From the NCBI GenBank assembly GCA_948567375.1, contig OX419758.1:64571965-64635964 (forward strand): a DNA stretch of 64,000 bases. Direction: 5' to 3'. Made by a program: the position numbers and the translations under genes. Of the stretch, positions 9,689-20,761 are shown one piece after another. The DNA comes from Lunularia cruciata (lineage: Eukaryota; Streptophyta; Marchantiopsida; Lunulariales; Lunulariaceae). The first letter of the stretch is position 1. The number at the start of each line of letters is the position of its first letter. The notes beneath the pieces were generated by a model that saw only the letters and a program-made list of their open reading frames with translations, did not search any database and was not told the origin of the DNA.

Positions 9689-10495
9689 AACCTCTCCCTT
9701 CTTAAGACGCAACGTCCTCATTGCAAAGTTATTGCTCAAAAGATTTCACTTGCACCGGTGCATGGGTCAACTTGGCTACTTGCTGCAATGTTGCCTCATA
9801 TAGTGTGTATGCTTCCCACTATACAAGATATGCTATACATGGATGGCAAGTACCCCAAATGCATTTTTGAAGAATGCGTTTGACATCATATTCCTCTGTG
9901 CCATCAATGAGTGTTGGACATGGTCAAATATCTTGTATGGAAGAAAAGTGAGGTGGTGTCATGTTGTGGTTTCCATAGCTTATGAAAAAGTAAATTAGCA
10001 TGGTTTATCTCCATATTATTGGATAGATTGTAGGACGGATCCCACAGTTGAGTTGTTGCCATGTGAGCAATCTATTACATGTATGCAAATGGCCACATGG
10101 AGTTCAAACATATCCTTCTCAAGGGCTTTGATGTATATAGGTGTGAGAGAGTTGAGAGAAAGGGGTGCTTTTAGTTTGAGGAGTCTCGAGCGAGAGGAGG
10201 ATGTTGGAAGTGACAATTGTAGCAAAGAGTGAGTGCTAGAGTGTGGGAAGAATCAATTGAGCAGGAGATGTCTTGTGCTCCTAATCTGCCACTCCCAAAT
10301 CCTTTTCTCATCAAGCTTCAAATTTCACATTGTGATGGCTTATGAGATTGGATGGTGGTACATTTTGGGGCAGTATTCATGAAGTCAATGATGGAAAACC
10401 CACATCATATTGTCCTTCTAGTGCTAACTTACAACCAAGTTTGGGACTTAGCAATCTATGAGCTCTTGTAGATTGAGAATGATTCAATTTTGCTC
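9689..10495 (-). other. Possible 3' internal end of an LTR-D element
   Basis: Read on the minus strand, the bases abutting LTR-D are AAGAAGGGAGAGGTT, a good polypurine tract, so this may be the 3' internal region of a minus-strand LTR-D element. The preceding minus-strand frames are short and full of stops, and I recognise no domain in them. Confidence 0.4.
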
Positions 10496-11185
10496 TGTAA
10501 CACCCATTTGTGCATGTGTGTGGTATTGTGATATTTAGCTTGGTATTACAAGTACTTAAGAGATATTATTTACAGAGATAAAGGATGGTTCTATATTAGT
10601 CATGGTTAGCTAAAGCTAGTCATAGCTAAGATAGATGGGACCTTACTTTAGAGGAAGTAGAAAAGATGAGCACCACTATTTTAGATTTTAGTGTGTTGAC
10701 TTGGTATTATTCCTAGGTGTTTGGCTTTGAGGAAAGAGTTGAGAACTCTTGGGCCCGCAAGCCTTTTTGTTTTGGATTCTTCTTTAGTCCAAGGATAGCC
10801 CATGTGAAGGAATCCTTGACTTAGTGGTTGGGTCAAGATAAGACCACATGCTTAGGGGAATATGCCCATGTGAATGGATATTCCTTTCTACTTTTTGACT
10901 TGACTTGACTTTTAGTCTAGTAACTTGAGTTACTCCGGTAATTAGTAACTTTGGTACGTAACTATTTCACAAGTATATAAACAAGGGGTGAGGAGGTACT
11001 CATCATCCTTTCATTTGCAACTATCTCTCTCTCATTGAGTTCTCTAGTGAGCAATGTCTTGAGTCTTGGAGTGTTAGCCTTGGAGGAGTATGATGGAGTT
11101 TGGGTTCCTTGCCTTCTTAGTCCATGGTGCGCTACGATAATAGCCATCAGAGGTTCATCTTGAGTGAGAGACAAGCCGGCTCACA
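10496..11185 (+). repeat. Solo LTR-B
   Basis: Runs from TGTAACACCC to CCGGCTCACA (690 bp). It contains a TATA box AAGTATATAAAC near 10972-10983, which sets the orientation. Flanks are GCTC (10492-10495) and GCTC (11186-11189), a possible 4-bp target duplication. No coding sequence of the family is attached on either side, so I call it solo. Confidence 0.75.
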
Positions 11186-12589
11186 GCTCATGACCTTCAA
11201 GGTGGAGTTGTGGGGTCCATTGTCAAAAAGTGAAGAGACTAAATGACAAAATTGCAAGAGATTAGGTCCCAAGAGGAGAAGTCTAGAAAATTTTTCATCA
11301 AAGGAGTTAAGGAGAGCACTCAAGTAAAGAAGACCACAATTGGAGAGAGGCATTGATAGGCTATAATCTGGAGACAAAATCAAGTCTTAAGTAGCTTTGA
11401 GAGATTTCATCAACTGAATCAAGGGAGGTAGAATTCAAACCCAAAAGCACAAAGTAGATAATTTGGAGAGCACTTTGAGACCTTTTCATGATCTATGCAA
11501 GAGTTTGTAGAAAAGATAGAGTGTTTATAGTGCTTAGCTCAATAAATTTTAGGGTTTGATCAATCTCAAATTAGATCTGGTCAATTGAAGTTGGAGTTCT
11601 AGAAAGTGAGGAGCTGGATATGAGATGCTAATTAGGTTTGAAATTTTGGTCACTCCTTAAGTTGTGATACAAATCACCTTATGGAAATTTCTAAAGTTTT
11701 TGGTGGTTAAGGCTTGCACCTCTATGCAAACGTTTCATTTTAATTCCTCAAATACAGAATTTAGGGTTTGGATCAAGTATACTTGGGTCTATAGAGCTCA
11801 CAAGTTAGCCAAAATCAAAAATTGATCCATATCTAGGGTTTGGAGTTGGATTAGGTTATTAAACTTTGCAAGGGTTTAGACAAGGTCACAAACAATTGCA
11901 ATGAAAAGTTATATTGACTTTGGGTCCATGGAGAATGAGAATTGATGCAACAAACTCCATCAAAACTACTATTGGAAGCTCAATAGAGCATTTCTATCTT
12001 TTATCGTGATTGAGTGTCAATTGTCTTATTTGTGTGACTATGATTGAGGATTTTAGACTTTCTAGAGTGTCTTTGAAGATTAAGTGTACTTTTGATCCAT
12101 AAATCTAGAGAAAGTTACCAAGAACCAAGAGCAAACCCTAAATTAGGGATTTTGAAATAAGGTTCGGAATTATAGAAAAGTGGTCAAGTGTTTAGATGAG
12201 AGCTATAGTTTTTAGATCATGGCTTATTTAATATCATTTGAATGATTATCTTACATGCTTTCTATTGAAATCTAGAGCAATTGAATCCAAGCCACACAAA
12301 AAGGTTATGTTCATTTGAGTTGCATAGAGTTTTCCTCATCAATAAGATATAAAATTACTCCACTTGGAGTACAAATTGATTTGAAGGCTGAAGTACAGAT
12401 TGGAGGAAGCTTTGAGTAAAAGTTGGAATTATCTTGATGACAAAGCAAGAGAGCTCTGAAGCTAAATTCTAACAAAAAGCATGGAGATTTATTGTCAAAT
12501 TCTTGTGATTGGATCTTCTTTGTGCTTGCATGCTTGTTTGTACACCTAGTTGGTTTGGATTGGTGTGTGAGCATAGTTTTTAGGTTCTT
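11186..12589. other. Unassigned AT-rich repeat-like stretch
   Basis: I see no domain, RNA gene or LTR end here. Plus-strand frames near 11230-11400 are rich in Lys and Arg but full of stops. The stretch leads into LTR-E and may be decayed internal sequence of the same element. Confidence 0.35.
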
Positions 12590-13233
12590 TTCCTTCTAGG
12601 AGTGGTGTGTATTTCTCCTTGGTAATGCTAGAAGTGATGACCACATGAAAGAGTGAACTTGAGCAACAAGTGGATTCGGAAGCTAACCATACAAGCAATA
12701 CCATGGAATCAAAAAATTAGACAACAAAGTGCATGAATTCCAGTCCTACAAGTTATGCCTTTTGGGTACCAATTGTAACTTTGGAATGTAGTTGCACTTG
12801 AAGTTGAATGATCCATCCCTTGTAGGAGTAATCTTGGTTAGATCTTAGAGTGAAAGTAATCTTTTGTTTTCTTTTTTCTATAGTGTGCCATAGAGGGTAG
12901 CACCACTTTCTTCTAAGAGTGGTTCTTGCCCAAAAGGTTAAATATGAAACAACAGATGAATTGAAGTAAAGTGACAATTGTGCATTTAGATTCAATCTTA
13001 GGTATTTTTATCCAATATCCAATATGAACTATTCTTACTGATTATACTACAAGTAGATTGATACTAGGCTATCACGTGTTCTATCAATGGAATTGATCTA
13101 AGAGGTGAAGTGGAGGTAGAATTTCTAGCAAAAGCTTGACAATCAATATTAGTTTTACAATAATCAAGAAAATCCTTGAAATGAATTATTCTTTTTGATT
13201 ATACTATAAGTAAGTTGACATTAGACTATCACA
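12590..13233 (+). repeat. LTR-E (relative of LTR-A)
   Basis: It matches the reverse complement of 56276-56601: GATCCATCCCTTG, ATCTTGGTTAGAT, TTAGAGTGAAAGTAATC, GAGGGTAGCACCAC and TGATTATAC occur in order. The 3' end reads CTATCACA near 13233, and pol on the opposite strand begins at once. The start is not defined. The last part is caught in a tandem duplication (13036-13350). Confidence 0.5.
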
Positions 13234-13350
13234 TGTTCTAGCAATGGAATTGATCTAAGAGGAATTGATCTAAGAGGTGACATGGAGGTAGACTTTCTAG
13301 CAAAAGCTTGAAAAACACTATTTGTTTGGAATAATCAAGACAATCTTTTA
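13036..13350. repeat. ~150-bp tandem duplication across an LTR/pol junction
   Basis: Two diverged copies (about 13036-13190 and 13196-13350) each contain the LTR-E end (TGATTATACTA...CTATCAC) followed by the same integrase scrap (ATGGAATTGATCTAAGAGG, AGCAAAAGCTTGA). The duplication therefore happened after the LTR landed in pol. Confidence 0.65.
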
Positions 13351-15282
13351 AAATCCTCCTCCAATGGTAACTTACATCTAGAATCTTGAAAGTGGTCACC
13401 CTTTGTGCAAAGTGACCTCCGTACACAAACCATCATGAAACTCCTTCATGAGTAGGATAGAATTCTCCTTATCCACTATTGTTCGAAATGAACCATCTAC
13501 TCTTTGGTGAAAAAAAATCACTTCCACCATTATGTAAGGTCTAGATCTTGATCCAAGGGCCTTCCTCACTCTATCATGCATCCTATTTAGATTTTTACCT
13601 CTTGTGACCAATTCCACAACTGCTTGTTCTCCATTGGAACCTCTTGAGTGATTGAGATTGTGATGAGCTCCTAATCCAAGAAGGAATTGTCTACTAGCTC
13701 AACTACATTAATCATAGGCCCTAGATAACAAATCAGCATTTCCATGTTTTCTTCCTTGGCCTATCCTCAATGGTGTAATCATACTCAGACAAGATTCTCA
13801 TCTAACTTGCTAGCCTTCCCTCGAGATTAAGCTTATTGAAGATGTACTTCTTCAATGCATTGTGATATGTGATACAATGGTGGCCTTCCCTCCAATCAAG
13901 TAGTGTCAAAACTTCTTGATACCAAAAATCACTACCAACCTTTCCCTTTGTATGACTAAATAGTTTCTCTTTGTTTAAAACCATTTATCTACTAGCATAA
14001 GCTATTGGATGATCATGACTATCTTGGTTTAATTGACTAAGAGTGCATCCTATAGCTCCATTAGAAGCATCAATGTAAATGATGAAATGTGTACTCCAAT
14101 CAGGTTTAGCAAGAATTGGAGCTATCAAAAGGGATTGCATGAGCTCCTCAAAAGCTTTGAGAGCCTTCTTATCCTCTAGAATTACCATGTATTCTGCATC
14201 CTTCTTTGTATAAATGGCCAATACATAATTTTCTTGGAAACTTAGATAATGAACCTCCTCTAGGACTCAACAATCTCCAAGAATTTGCACAACTTTGTCA
14301 AGCTTGAAGGGAATGGAAGCTTTGAGATTTTCACTTCCTTTTCAAGATTTTTTGTTATTCCATTCTTGGAAATTATATACCTCAAAAGTAGACATTCTTC
14401 ACAACTAAAGATGCAACTTAAGTTGAGTGATACATTTACTTCACCCAAGTGTTTTAGTACCTTGATCAGGTGCTCAACAGGCTCTTCCTTGCTCCCATAG
14501 AAACAAAAGTCATCAATGATATCCCTCACAAATTCTCCAATGAAAGGTTCAAATACCTTGTTCATTAACCATTGAAATGTAGCTGGAACATTACAAAGTC
14601 CAAACGGCATGACTTTGAAAGCATAATTTCCCCAAGGTGTGGTGAATGTGGTGATTTTTTGATGCTCTTGTGCAATACAACCAGAGCTAGTTAGGACCAC
14701 ATGGTTTGGATTATTAGGTGCACTTACAAGCTTGAAGTGATTTTGTCCTTTTTGTCTATGGTCTTGATTTGGTTATACTCACTATAACCATCTCCAAGAT
14801 TGTATCTCTCATGACCCACAACCTCCTCCAAGATCTTATAATTGAATGGCAAGAGGTAGTAGTCCTTCTTGGTAACAACATTGAGCTTCTTGTAATCAAC
14901 ACATACCCAAAGCTTGCCATCTTACATTTCACAAGCACAATTGGAGACACCCATTTTAAATTCTCCACCTCAACAATAAACTCAACCTTCTTGATTTTAT
15001 CAATCTTTCCCTTCACAAGCAAAGCTCTTGGTGGGCTAATATAACATTGCTTTTGGTAGATTGGTCTTGCCTACCTCCATCCTCTAGCTAGTGCTCCTCC
15101 AAGGTGACTTTCTTCATATCCTTGTAATTAAAAGCAAACATATGGATAAATTTTTAGGAAACCTTCTCAAATCTTACCTTGTCCTCCTTGGTAACATTTG
15201 GACCATACTTCTCCTCTCTATCTCCTCAAGTGTCAATGGGGATTTATCGAGGTCCTTTAAAACCTCTACCTTGGCATAAAAT
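13234..15282 (-). pseudogene. Ty3/gypsy pol relic of the LTR-B type
   Basis: On the minus strand, from right to left, it reads RT N-terminus (VEFIVEVENLKWVSPIVLV, near 14950), RT palm (TFTTPWGNYAFKVMPFGLCNVPATFQ), the catalytic zone DIIDDFCFYGSKEE, RT C-terminus, RNase H (THFIIYIDASNGAIGCTLSQ, IAYASR) and the integrase N-terminus (MELVTRGKNLNRMHDRVRKA, LLMKEFHDGL). Several frameshifts and stops separate the domains. Compared with 916-7440 this copy keeps the RT palm. Its 5' side meets LTR-B in the opposite orientation at 15283, so the locus is rearranged. Confidence 0.85.
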
Positions 15283-15906
15283 TCATGATTAGCTAGAGCT
15301 AGTCATAGCCAAGATAGATGTGACTCTACTTTAGAGGAAGGTGAAATATTGAGCACCATTATTTATATTATAGTGTATTAACAAATACACTATAATAACA
15401 CCAATTCTACAAGTATACAAGAAGTCACTGGGCAGTGGATTCGAGAGGCTAAATCCCTTGGAAACCTCAAGGTTGAACAAGAAGTTAGACAACCACTAAA
15501 AGATCTATTTAGGTAGACATTATGGAGAAGGTGGAGGAGCTCAATAAGTTCCTGAACAACTTAGACTTTGGTCAAGGTAAGATAACATGGTCTTGGTATT
15601 ATTCCTATGTTTTTTGCTTTGCCAAAAGAGTTGAAACTGTTGGATCCACAAGTCTTTTTGGTTTGGATTTTTCGATAGTCCAAGGATATCACATGTGAAG
15701 GAATCCTTGACTTAGTAGTTGGGTCAATATAAAACCACATGCTAAGAGGAATATTCCGATGAGCTTGGATGTTCCTTTAGAACTTTGACTTTATATGCCC
15801 TTTTGCTTGGTAACTTGAGTTACTATTGTAGTTAGTAACTTTTGTATGTAAGTATTTCACAAGTATATAAAGTAGAGATGAGGAAGTATTCATCATCCTT
15901 TCATTT
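15283..15906 (+). repeat. LTR-B fragment, first half of a split copy
   Basis: It aligns with the middle of solo LTR-B from the ATTAGCTAGAGCTAGTCATAG motif onward, including TATA AAGTATATAAAG near 15862. A stretch unlike solo LTR-B lies at about 15370-15580. At 15906 it is interrupted by family 1 copy 2 and resumes at 20573. Confidence 0.7.
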
Positions 15907-16318
15907 TGTAAAAGACTGAATCCGAGGAGAGAAATAGGAGAATGGAAACTCACATTGGGACACTCAAATGAGAGAAAACTCCGAATGCCTAGCATGAGCT
16001 TTGGCTTTGGTATTTATAGGTAGCATACAAGGCCCTTGAGAAGCTTCTCAAGAAGCTTCCTCAAGCCGCTTTCTTAGAGTGCAAGCCAAGTTAAAAAGGA
16101 AGCTTCTCAAGAAGCTGCCTTTTAGAAGCTGCCTACTTGGCATGCAAGCTAAGCTAGTTGGAAGCTTCTAGAAGCTACTTACTTGAGGTGCAAGCTTAGC
16201 TAGCCGGGAAGCTTCCTAAGAAGCTTCCTAGATATTTTTGGAATATTCTAGGCTAATTTGTCTTATGTGCTACTTTGTGAGCCTGACTAACTTCATCGCT
16301 AAACTCCATATTGTTACA
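15907..16318 (-). repeat. Family 1 LTR, left copy (3' LTR) of copy 2
   Basis: Starts TGTAAAAGAC and ends TTGTTACA on the plus strand, and pairs with 20161-20572 at equal length. Confidence 0.93.
16012..16227 (-). promoter_or_regulatory. Family 1 LTR promoter: TATA and HSE-like array
   Basis: The minus-strand TATA CTATAAAT is at 16012-16019, with GAAGCTTC-type motifs from 16040 to 16227. The core 16161-16173 reads GAAGCTTCTAGAA, three contiguous heat-shock-element units. Confidence 0.58.
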
Positions 16319-17640
16319 TATTCCCCTACTGCTAGTTGGTGACGTCCTCATTGCCAGTGAAGCTTCAAATTCCTGGATGGCCATTTGTGCATTTTGGAAG
16401 TGAGAAAGAGGTTCCTATATGGCATCATGAAGGGGATACCCTTTCCAAAGGACCTTGTACTCTGTATGTTGACGATGGCTTTGTTGAATATGGCAATGCA
16501 CGAGGATACAATCAACTTTGTACTCCTCATGATCATTGATAGGGACAAGAAGAGGGGGAAGTTGGACTCAAGAGGAAAAGGAAGAGGGGTCAGGAACAAA
16601 GGATTTCAACTTGGAAATATGAAAGACAAGATGGATACGCATGTGACAAGGCAAGGCAAGTCGATAAGCAACAAGAGAGTCAATTTGTGTGATATCAAAG
16701 GGTCCTATCCAATTATAGGCAAGTTTATGAACTTGGGTATCAATTGGGAGAGGGAGGTTACTAGAGGATAGCACAACTTAATCACCAATTTCAAAGGTGA
16801 GATCACGATGATGGTGGTCCGCATACTGTTTTTGGCGATTCTGAGCAACAAGGAGGTGAGACTTGGATTGTTGGAGAGATTGGGATATAATGGTCAAGAA
16901 TGTAGAAGTATGAGGATCTTGAGATGGAGGGAGAGCAAGAAGAGAATCAAGAACAAGCGGATTTTGGCCAAAATTAAGAAAGAAAGGAGAAAATTTGGTG
17001 CTTGCCTGTATGGAATTGTTGTAGGCAAATTTTGCAGCTGCAAGACATTCATCCCAATTGGTATGGTGGACATTGACAAAAGCACGCAACATATCCTCCA
17101 ATGTACGATTTGCACGTTTGGTTTGTCCATTAGTTAAAGGATGATAGGCCATAGACAAAGCAAGCTTGGTGCCGAGTATCTAAAAGAGTGCTTGCCAAAA
17201 CTTCCTGGTAAATCAAGGATCACTATTGGAGATGAGTACACATGGCATCCCATGATGCTTAAAGACATTGTTGAAGTAGATTTGCGCTAAGGTTGGGGCA
17301 TCCACAATATCACAAGTTGGTGCTAAGTGGATTTGCTTACTAAGCTTATCCACAAACACCACGATTGTTGTGTCCTTGTTTTGTCTTTGGCAAGGATGTG
17401 ATGAGATCCAAGTTCACATGCTCCTAGCGAGCGGATGGAACGGCAAGTGGTTTAAGGAGTCCACTCGGCTTCTGGTTGTTGGCCTTGTTATGTTGACAGC
17501 TCTTACACAATCGAACAAATTCTCAAACATCTCGTGTCATGTTGGGCCACCACCATTGACGTTGGAGGGTACTCAAGGTCTTGTCCACACCTATGTGACC
17601 CGTGATGGGTAAATCATGGGATTTTTGAAGGCACACAAGT
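16319..17640 (-). pseudogene. Integrase and chromodomain, family 1 copy 2
   Basis: The minus strand gives the integrase zinc-finger tail (VRAVNITRPTTRS near 17490), then AYHPLTNGQTKRANRTLEDM and CLAAAKFAYNNSIQAST at 16778-17158. GPFDITQIDSLVAYRLALP and RIHLVFHISKLKSF follow at 16568-16774. The chromodomain tail near 16348-16500 is more decayed than in copy 1. Frameshifts occur near 17160 and 16775. The polypurine tract (AGTAGGGGAATA on the minus strand) abuts the LTR at 16319-16330. Confidence 0.82.
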
Positions 17641-18473
17641 TGGAGATCTTCTCTTCTTCCATCTTGATCCCCTTTGATGAGATCTTATGACCCAAGAAGG
17701 TAACCTCCTTCTGCCAAAGGGCACACTTTGACTTCTTGCACTAAAATTTCCATTGTCATAGTCGTCTTAGGACTTCTTGCACATGATTCACATGTTCTGC
17801 CTCAGTCTTACTATAAATTAAGATATCATCCAAGAACACCACCACGGACTGATCCAATAGTCCATCCAACACCCAATGCATCTGATCCATGAAGAATACA
17901 AGAGCATTAATGAGTCCAAAAGGTAGAACTCTCCACTCAAAATGCCCATACATTGTACAAAAGGCAGTCTTTTGCACATCCTCTCTCTCAATGGGAATTT
18001 GCCAATAGCCGTTGTGAAGATCCAACTTGGAAAAGTAGCGTGCTCCACTTAGTTGATCAAGCAAGTCATTGATCCGAGGCAAGGGATATGCATTCTTCAC
18101 GGTTTGCTTATTGAGCCCATGATAATCAATATAGAAACAAAGTTCTCCATCCTTCTTTGGAACAAATAGTACCAATGCTACCCAAGATTACCTTGATTGG
18201 AGGGTAATCCCTTTGGCAGATCATTCGGAACATGTCCGCAAAATCCATAACTATCCAATCAACCATTGCTTGATGAGGCTCTTGGTATTCCACAGATTGT
18301 TCTTGTGCAATCGGCTTGATCCACACTGTGAACATAGACTTGTCTTCCTCCAAAGCTTGCTCTATGGCTGCTTTACTAACAAACTTCCCTTTTAGGGACT
18401 CATCTCTCTTCCAAGCTTGCTCTATGGTTGCCTTCTTGGCAAACTTCCCATCTTGGTACTTCACTTCCTTCAA
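17641..18473 (-). pseudogene. Reverse transcriptase, family 1 copy 2 (deleted)
   Basis: The minus strand encodes [65 protein letters not shown] and [13 protein letters not shown], so the palm with FLDD is present. Two deletions are visible relative to copy 1. About 150 bp is lost near 18185, between the N-terminal linker and the first RT motif. A larger one near 17645 removes the RT connection and all RNase H, joining EVTFLGHKISS-type sequence to the integrase finger. The breakpoints differ from those in copy 1. Confidence 0.85.
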
Positions 18474-18526
18474 GGTTTGCTCTATGGCTACCTTCTTGAC
18501 AAACTTCCCATCTTGGGACTGACTAT
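18350..18526 (-). repeat. ~60-bp tandem repeat coding a 20-aa repeat, copy 2
   Basis: Three units around GCTTGCTCTATGG encode [21 protein letters not shown] peptides on the minus strand, equivalent to 3955-4128 in copy 1. Confidence 0.7.
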
Positions 18527-18602
18527 TCTTAGGTGTCTTACTCAGAGGTGCCAGACAATCTAATCAGAAATTCCTACCTTGGTGTTGTACTTGAATTTGG
18601 CG

Positions 18603-18950
18603 TCAGGTCCAATCAAATTGAACTTTATGACATTCAAGCCAAGGTAGACCCAAAATGATATCATAGTGTAGAGGTGCCACTACAAACCTCATACACTCCA
18701 AATACTCCTTCCCAATCTTGAAGGTAACAAGATGCGAGGTGCGGAATGCATAACCCTTTCTACCATTCGCCATCATCAAACTACTTCCAATCACTAGTTT
18801 GATAGGAATACCCAATTCCTTTGCTACTTGCATAGACATGCAATTCTTTGAACTTCCAGAGTCAACCAAAATCTTACAACCCCAATTACATATCATACCT
18901 TGCAAGTGAAGCAAACTTGTATAGGTTGAGCCTTCAATCCCATTAGAACT
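18603..18950 (-). pseudogene. Aspartic protease, family 1 copy 2
   Basis: The minus strand reads KILVDSGSSKNCMS with the catalytic DSG, KEYLECMRFVVAPLHYD and IILGLPWLECHKVQFDW. The domain core is open across about 100 residues, but the flanking polyprotein is broken and the frame upstream has stops. Confidence 0.83.
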
Positions 18951-18989
18951 AATTAAGCTCCTAATAGGTGGCTCAAAATCTCTTACTGG

Positions 18990-19888
18990 GATTCTTCATT
19001 TCCTTGATCATTCTGCTCCACGACCTCCACTTGGGCAACTTGTCGAGGTCGTCTATTCTTGAGTAGACATTCAACAATATGATGCCCCAATTGGCGACAA
19101 TAAAAACAACCACTATTTTGTCATAGTTTCTCCCTATTTGATATGCCAAGTGGTCTTTGTTGAATGGCATCAATCTTCATGGGTGCTGGCTCCTCCACTT
19201 GTGTGTAGTGTATTGGTAGGCTCTGTGGAGGTCGAGGTCAAGACCAAGTTGTTATCACCAAGGAATCAAAATGTTTGGCCAACCGCATGGCTTCCTCCAA
19301 GTGTTGTGGCTCTTGCATGGTTACCTCTAATTTGGTTCTTGCCTTCAAGCCCCTCACAAATTGATCCAAAGCTTCACCTTCCAATATATCTAGAATTTGC
19401 ATGATGGTGTTTTGGAATTGCGTGATGTAACTTCTTACATAACCAATCTGTTTCAACTCTGCCAACTTATCCCATGCAGCTTGTGTGGCATTTATATCTT
19501 GGAACTAACTAATTATTGTGCTCTTGAATTCTGCCCATGTTAAGATTGGTGCAACAATTTTTCATTCCACTCGCTCCACTTGGAATCTCCACCATAGCTT
19601 TGCTACTCCATCCAATTGGCTAGAAGCCAAGAGAATCTGTTTTTGATCATCTTGTAGATTGGTAGCTTCAAAATAACGTTCACAATCAAACACAAAATTC
19701 TCCATTGCACCCAAAAGATTCTTTCCTTCAAATACCTTTGGTTAAGGGAATCTGATCCGATCTTCTCCTTCTTAAATTGTTACTCTCTCCACTTGCTCTT
19801 GTCGTCAAAGGTCTTGTTCATCCAACAATCTAGTAAGGTGCTCAATTTGTTATTGCATAGCAAGGATACCATCGGGTATTGTCGTCAT
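18990..19888 (-). pseudogene. Gag, family 1 copy 2
   Basis: The likely start is ATG at 19888 (MTTIPDGILAMQ then a stop). The capsid-like stretch includes ERYFEATNLQDD, LASSQLDGVAKLWWRF, YITQFQNTIMQI and FVRGLKARTKLEV. The zinc knuckle near 19090-19130 reads CFYCRQLGHHIVEC, a complete CX2CX4HX4C motif, unlike copy 1 where the second Cys is lost. Several stops still interrupt the frame. Confidence 0.85.
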
Positions 19889-20160
19889 GGTTACTACTCT
19901 ATCATACCACTCCCAATCTCTCTAATTTATTAACACATAGAAATAGCACATCCACCGTTCTCCATAAGTTACAACTGGAAGCACCAAGGGTTCCTCAGAT
20001 ATGGTGATCATATGGAGAAAATCTTGTCCAAAGTGCGAGGTGATGAATTGTGTGAAATGATGCTTGGGTAGTTCTTGGACAATAAAAATCCCAATGGTTT
20101 GGTGGAAGTGGATTTGGTGGTCCATAAATTCCATCCATCCCATTCCTACTCTGATACCAA
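19889..20160 (-). other. Leader with primer-binding site, family 1 copy 2
   Basis: The minus strand immediately inside the LTR reads TTGGTATCAGAG (20149-20160), a perfect match to the core of the initiator-Met tRNA site. The leader resembles 5489-5759. Confidence 0.82.
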
Positions 20161-20572
20161 TGTAAAAGATTGAATCCAAGGAGAGAAATAAGAGAATAGA
20201 AACTCACATTGGGATACTCAAATGAGAGAAAACTCCAAATGCTTAGCATGAGCTTTGGCTTTGGTATTTATAAGTAGCATACAAGGCCCTTGAGAAGCTT
20301 CTCAAGAACCTTCCTCAAGCTGCTTTCTTAGAGTGCAAGCCAAGTTAACAAGGAAGCTTCTCAAGAAACTTCCTTTTAGAAGCCGCCTACTTGGCATGCA
20401 AGCTAAGGTAGTTAGAAGCTTCTAGAAGCTACTTACTTGAGGTACAAGCTAAGCTAGCCGGGAAGCTTCCCAAGAAGCTTCCTAGATACTTTTGGAATAT
20501 TCTAGGATAATTTGTCTTATGTGCTACTTCGTGAGCCCGACTAACTTCGTTGCTAAACTCCATATTGTTACA
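20161..20572 (-). repeat. Family 1 LTR, right copy (5' LTR) of copy 2
   Basis: 412 bp, TGTAAAAGAT to TTGTTACA on the plus strand, followed by the target duplication CATTT. Confidence 0.93.
20266..20481 (-). promoter_or_regulatory. Family 1 5' LTR promoter: TATA and HSE-like array
   Basis: The minus-strand TATA has mutated to TTATAAAT (20266-20273). GAAGCTTC-type motifs run from 20294 to 20481, with GAAGCTTCTAGAA at 20415-20427. Confidence 0.58.
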
Positions 20573-20761
20573 CATTTGCAACTATCTCTCTCTCTCATTG
20601 ATTTCTCTAGTGAGAAATGATTTGAGCCTTGGAGGTGCCTTGGAGTTCTAACCTTGAAGGAGTATGATGGAGTTTAGTTTTTTTGTCTTCTTAGTCCATG
20701 GTGCACTACTCTAATAACCATTTGATATTCATCTTGAGTGAGAGACATGCTAACTCACAAC
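20573..20761 (+). repeat. LTR-B fragment, second half of the split copy
   Basis: Continues LTR-B from CATTTGCAACTATCTCTC to an end resembling AACTCACA (about 20761), equivalent to 10996-11185 of the solo copy. Confidence 0.72.

Larger units (their letters stand above)
15907..20572 (-). mobile_element. Family 1 chromodomain Ty3/gypsy element, copy 2
   Basis: This is a second full-length nested insertion of about 4.7 kb. It has 412-bp LTRs at 15907-16318 and 20161-20572 and a perfect target duplication CATTT (15902-15906 and 20573-20577). Domain order matches copy 1. The two LTRs differ at roughly 25 positions by my count, nearly all transitions, so it is old. RT is internally deleted, and RNase H with the RT connection is absent. 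It landed in LTR-B, whose two halves rejoin perfectly when the element and one target copy are removed. Confidence 0.93.

Noticed and set aside
13036..13350. Possible CRISPR-like direct repeats
   Set aside because: Only two long diverged units in a plant nuclear context; explained as a tandem duplication.
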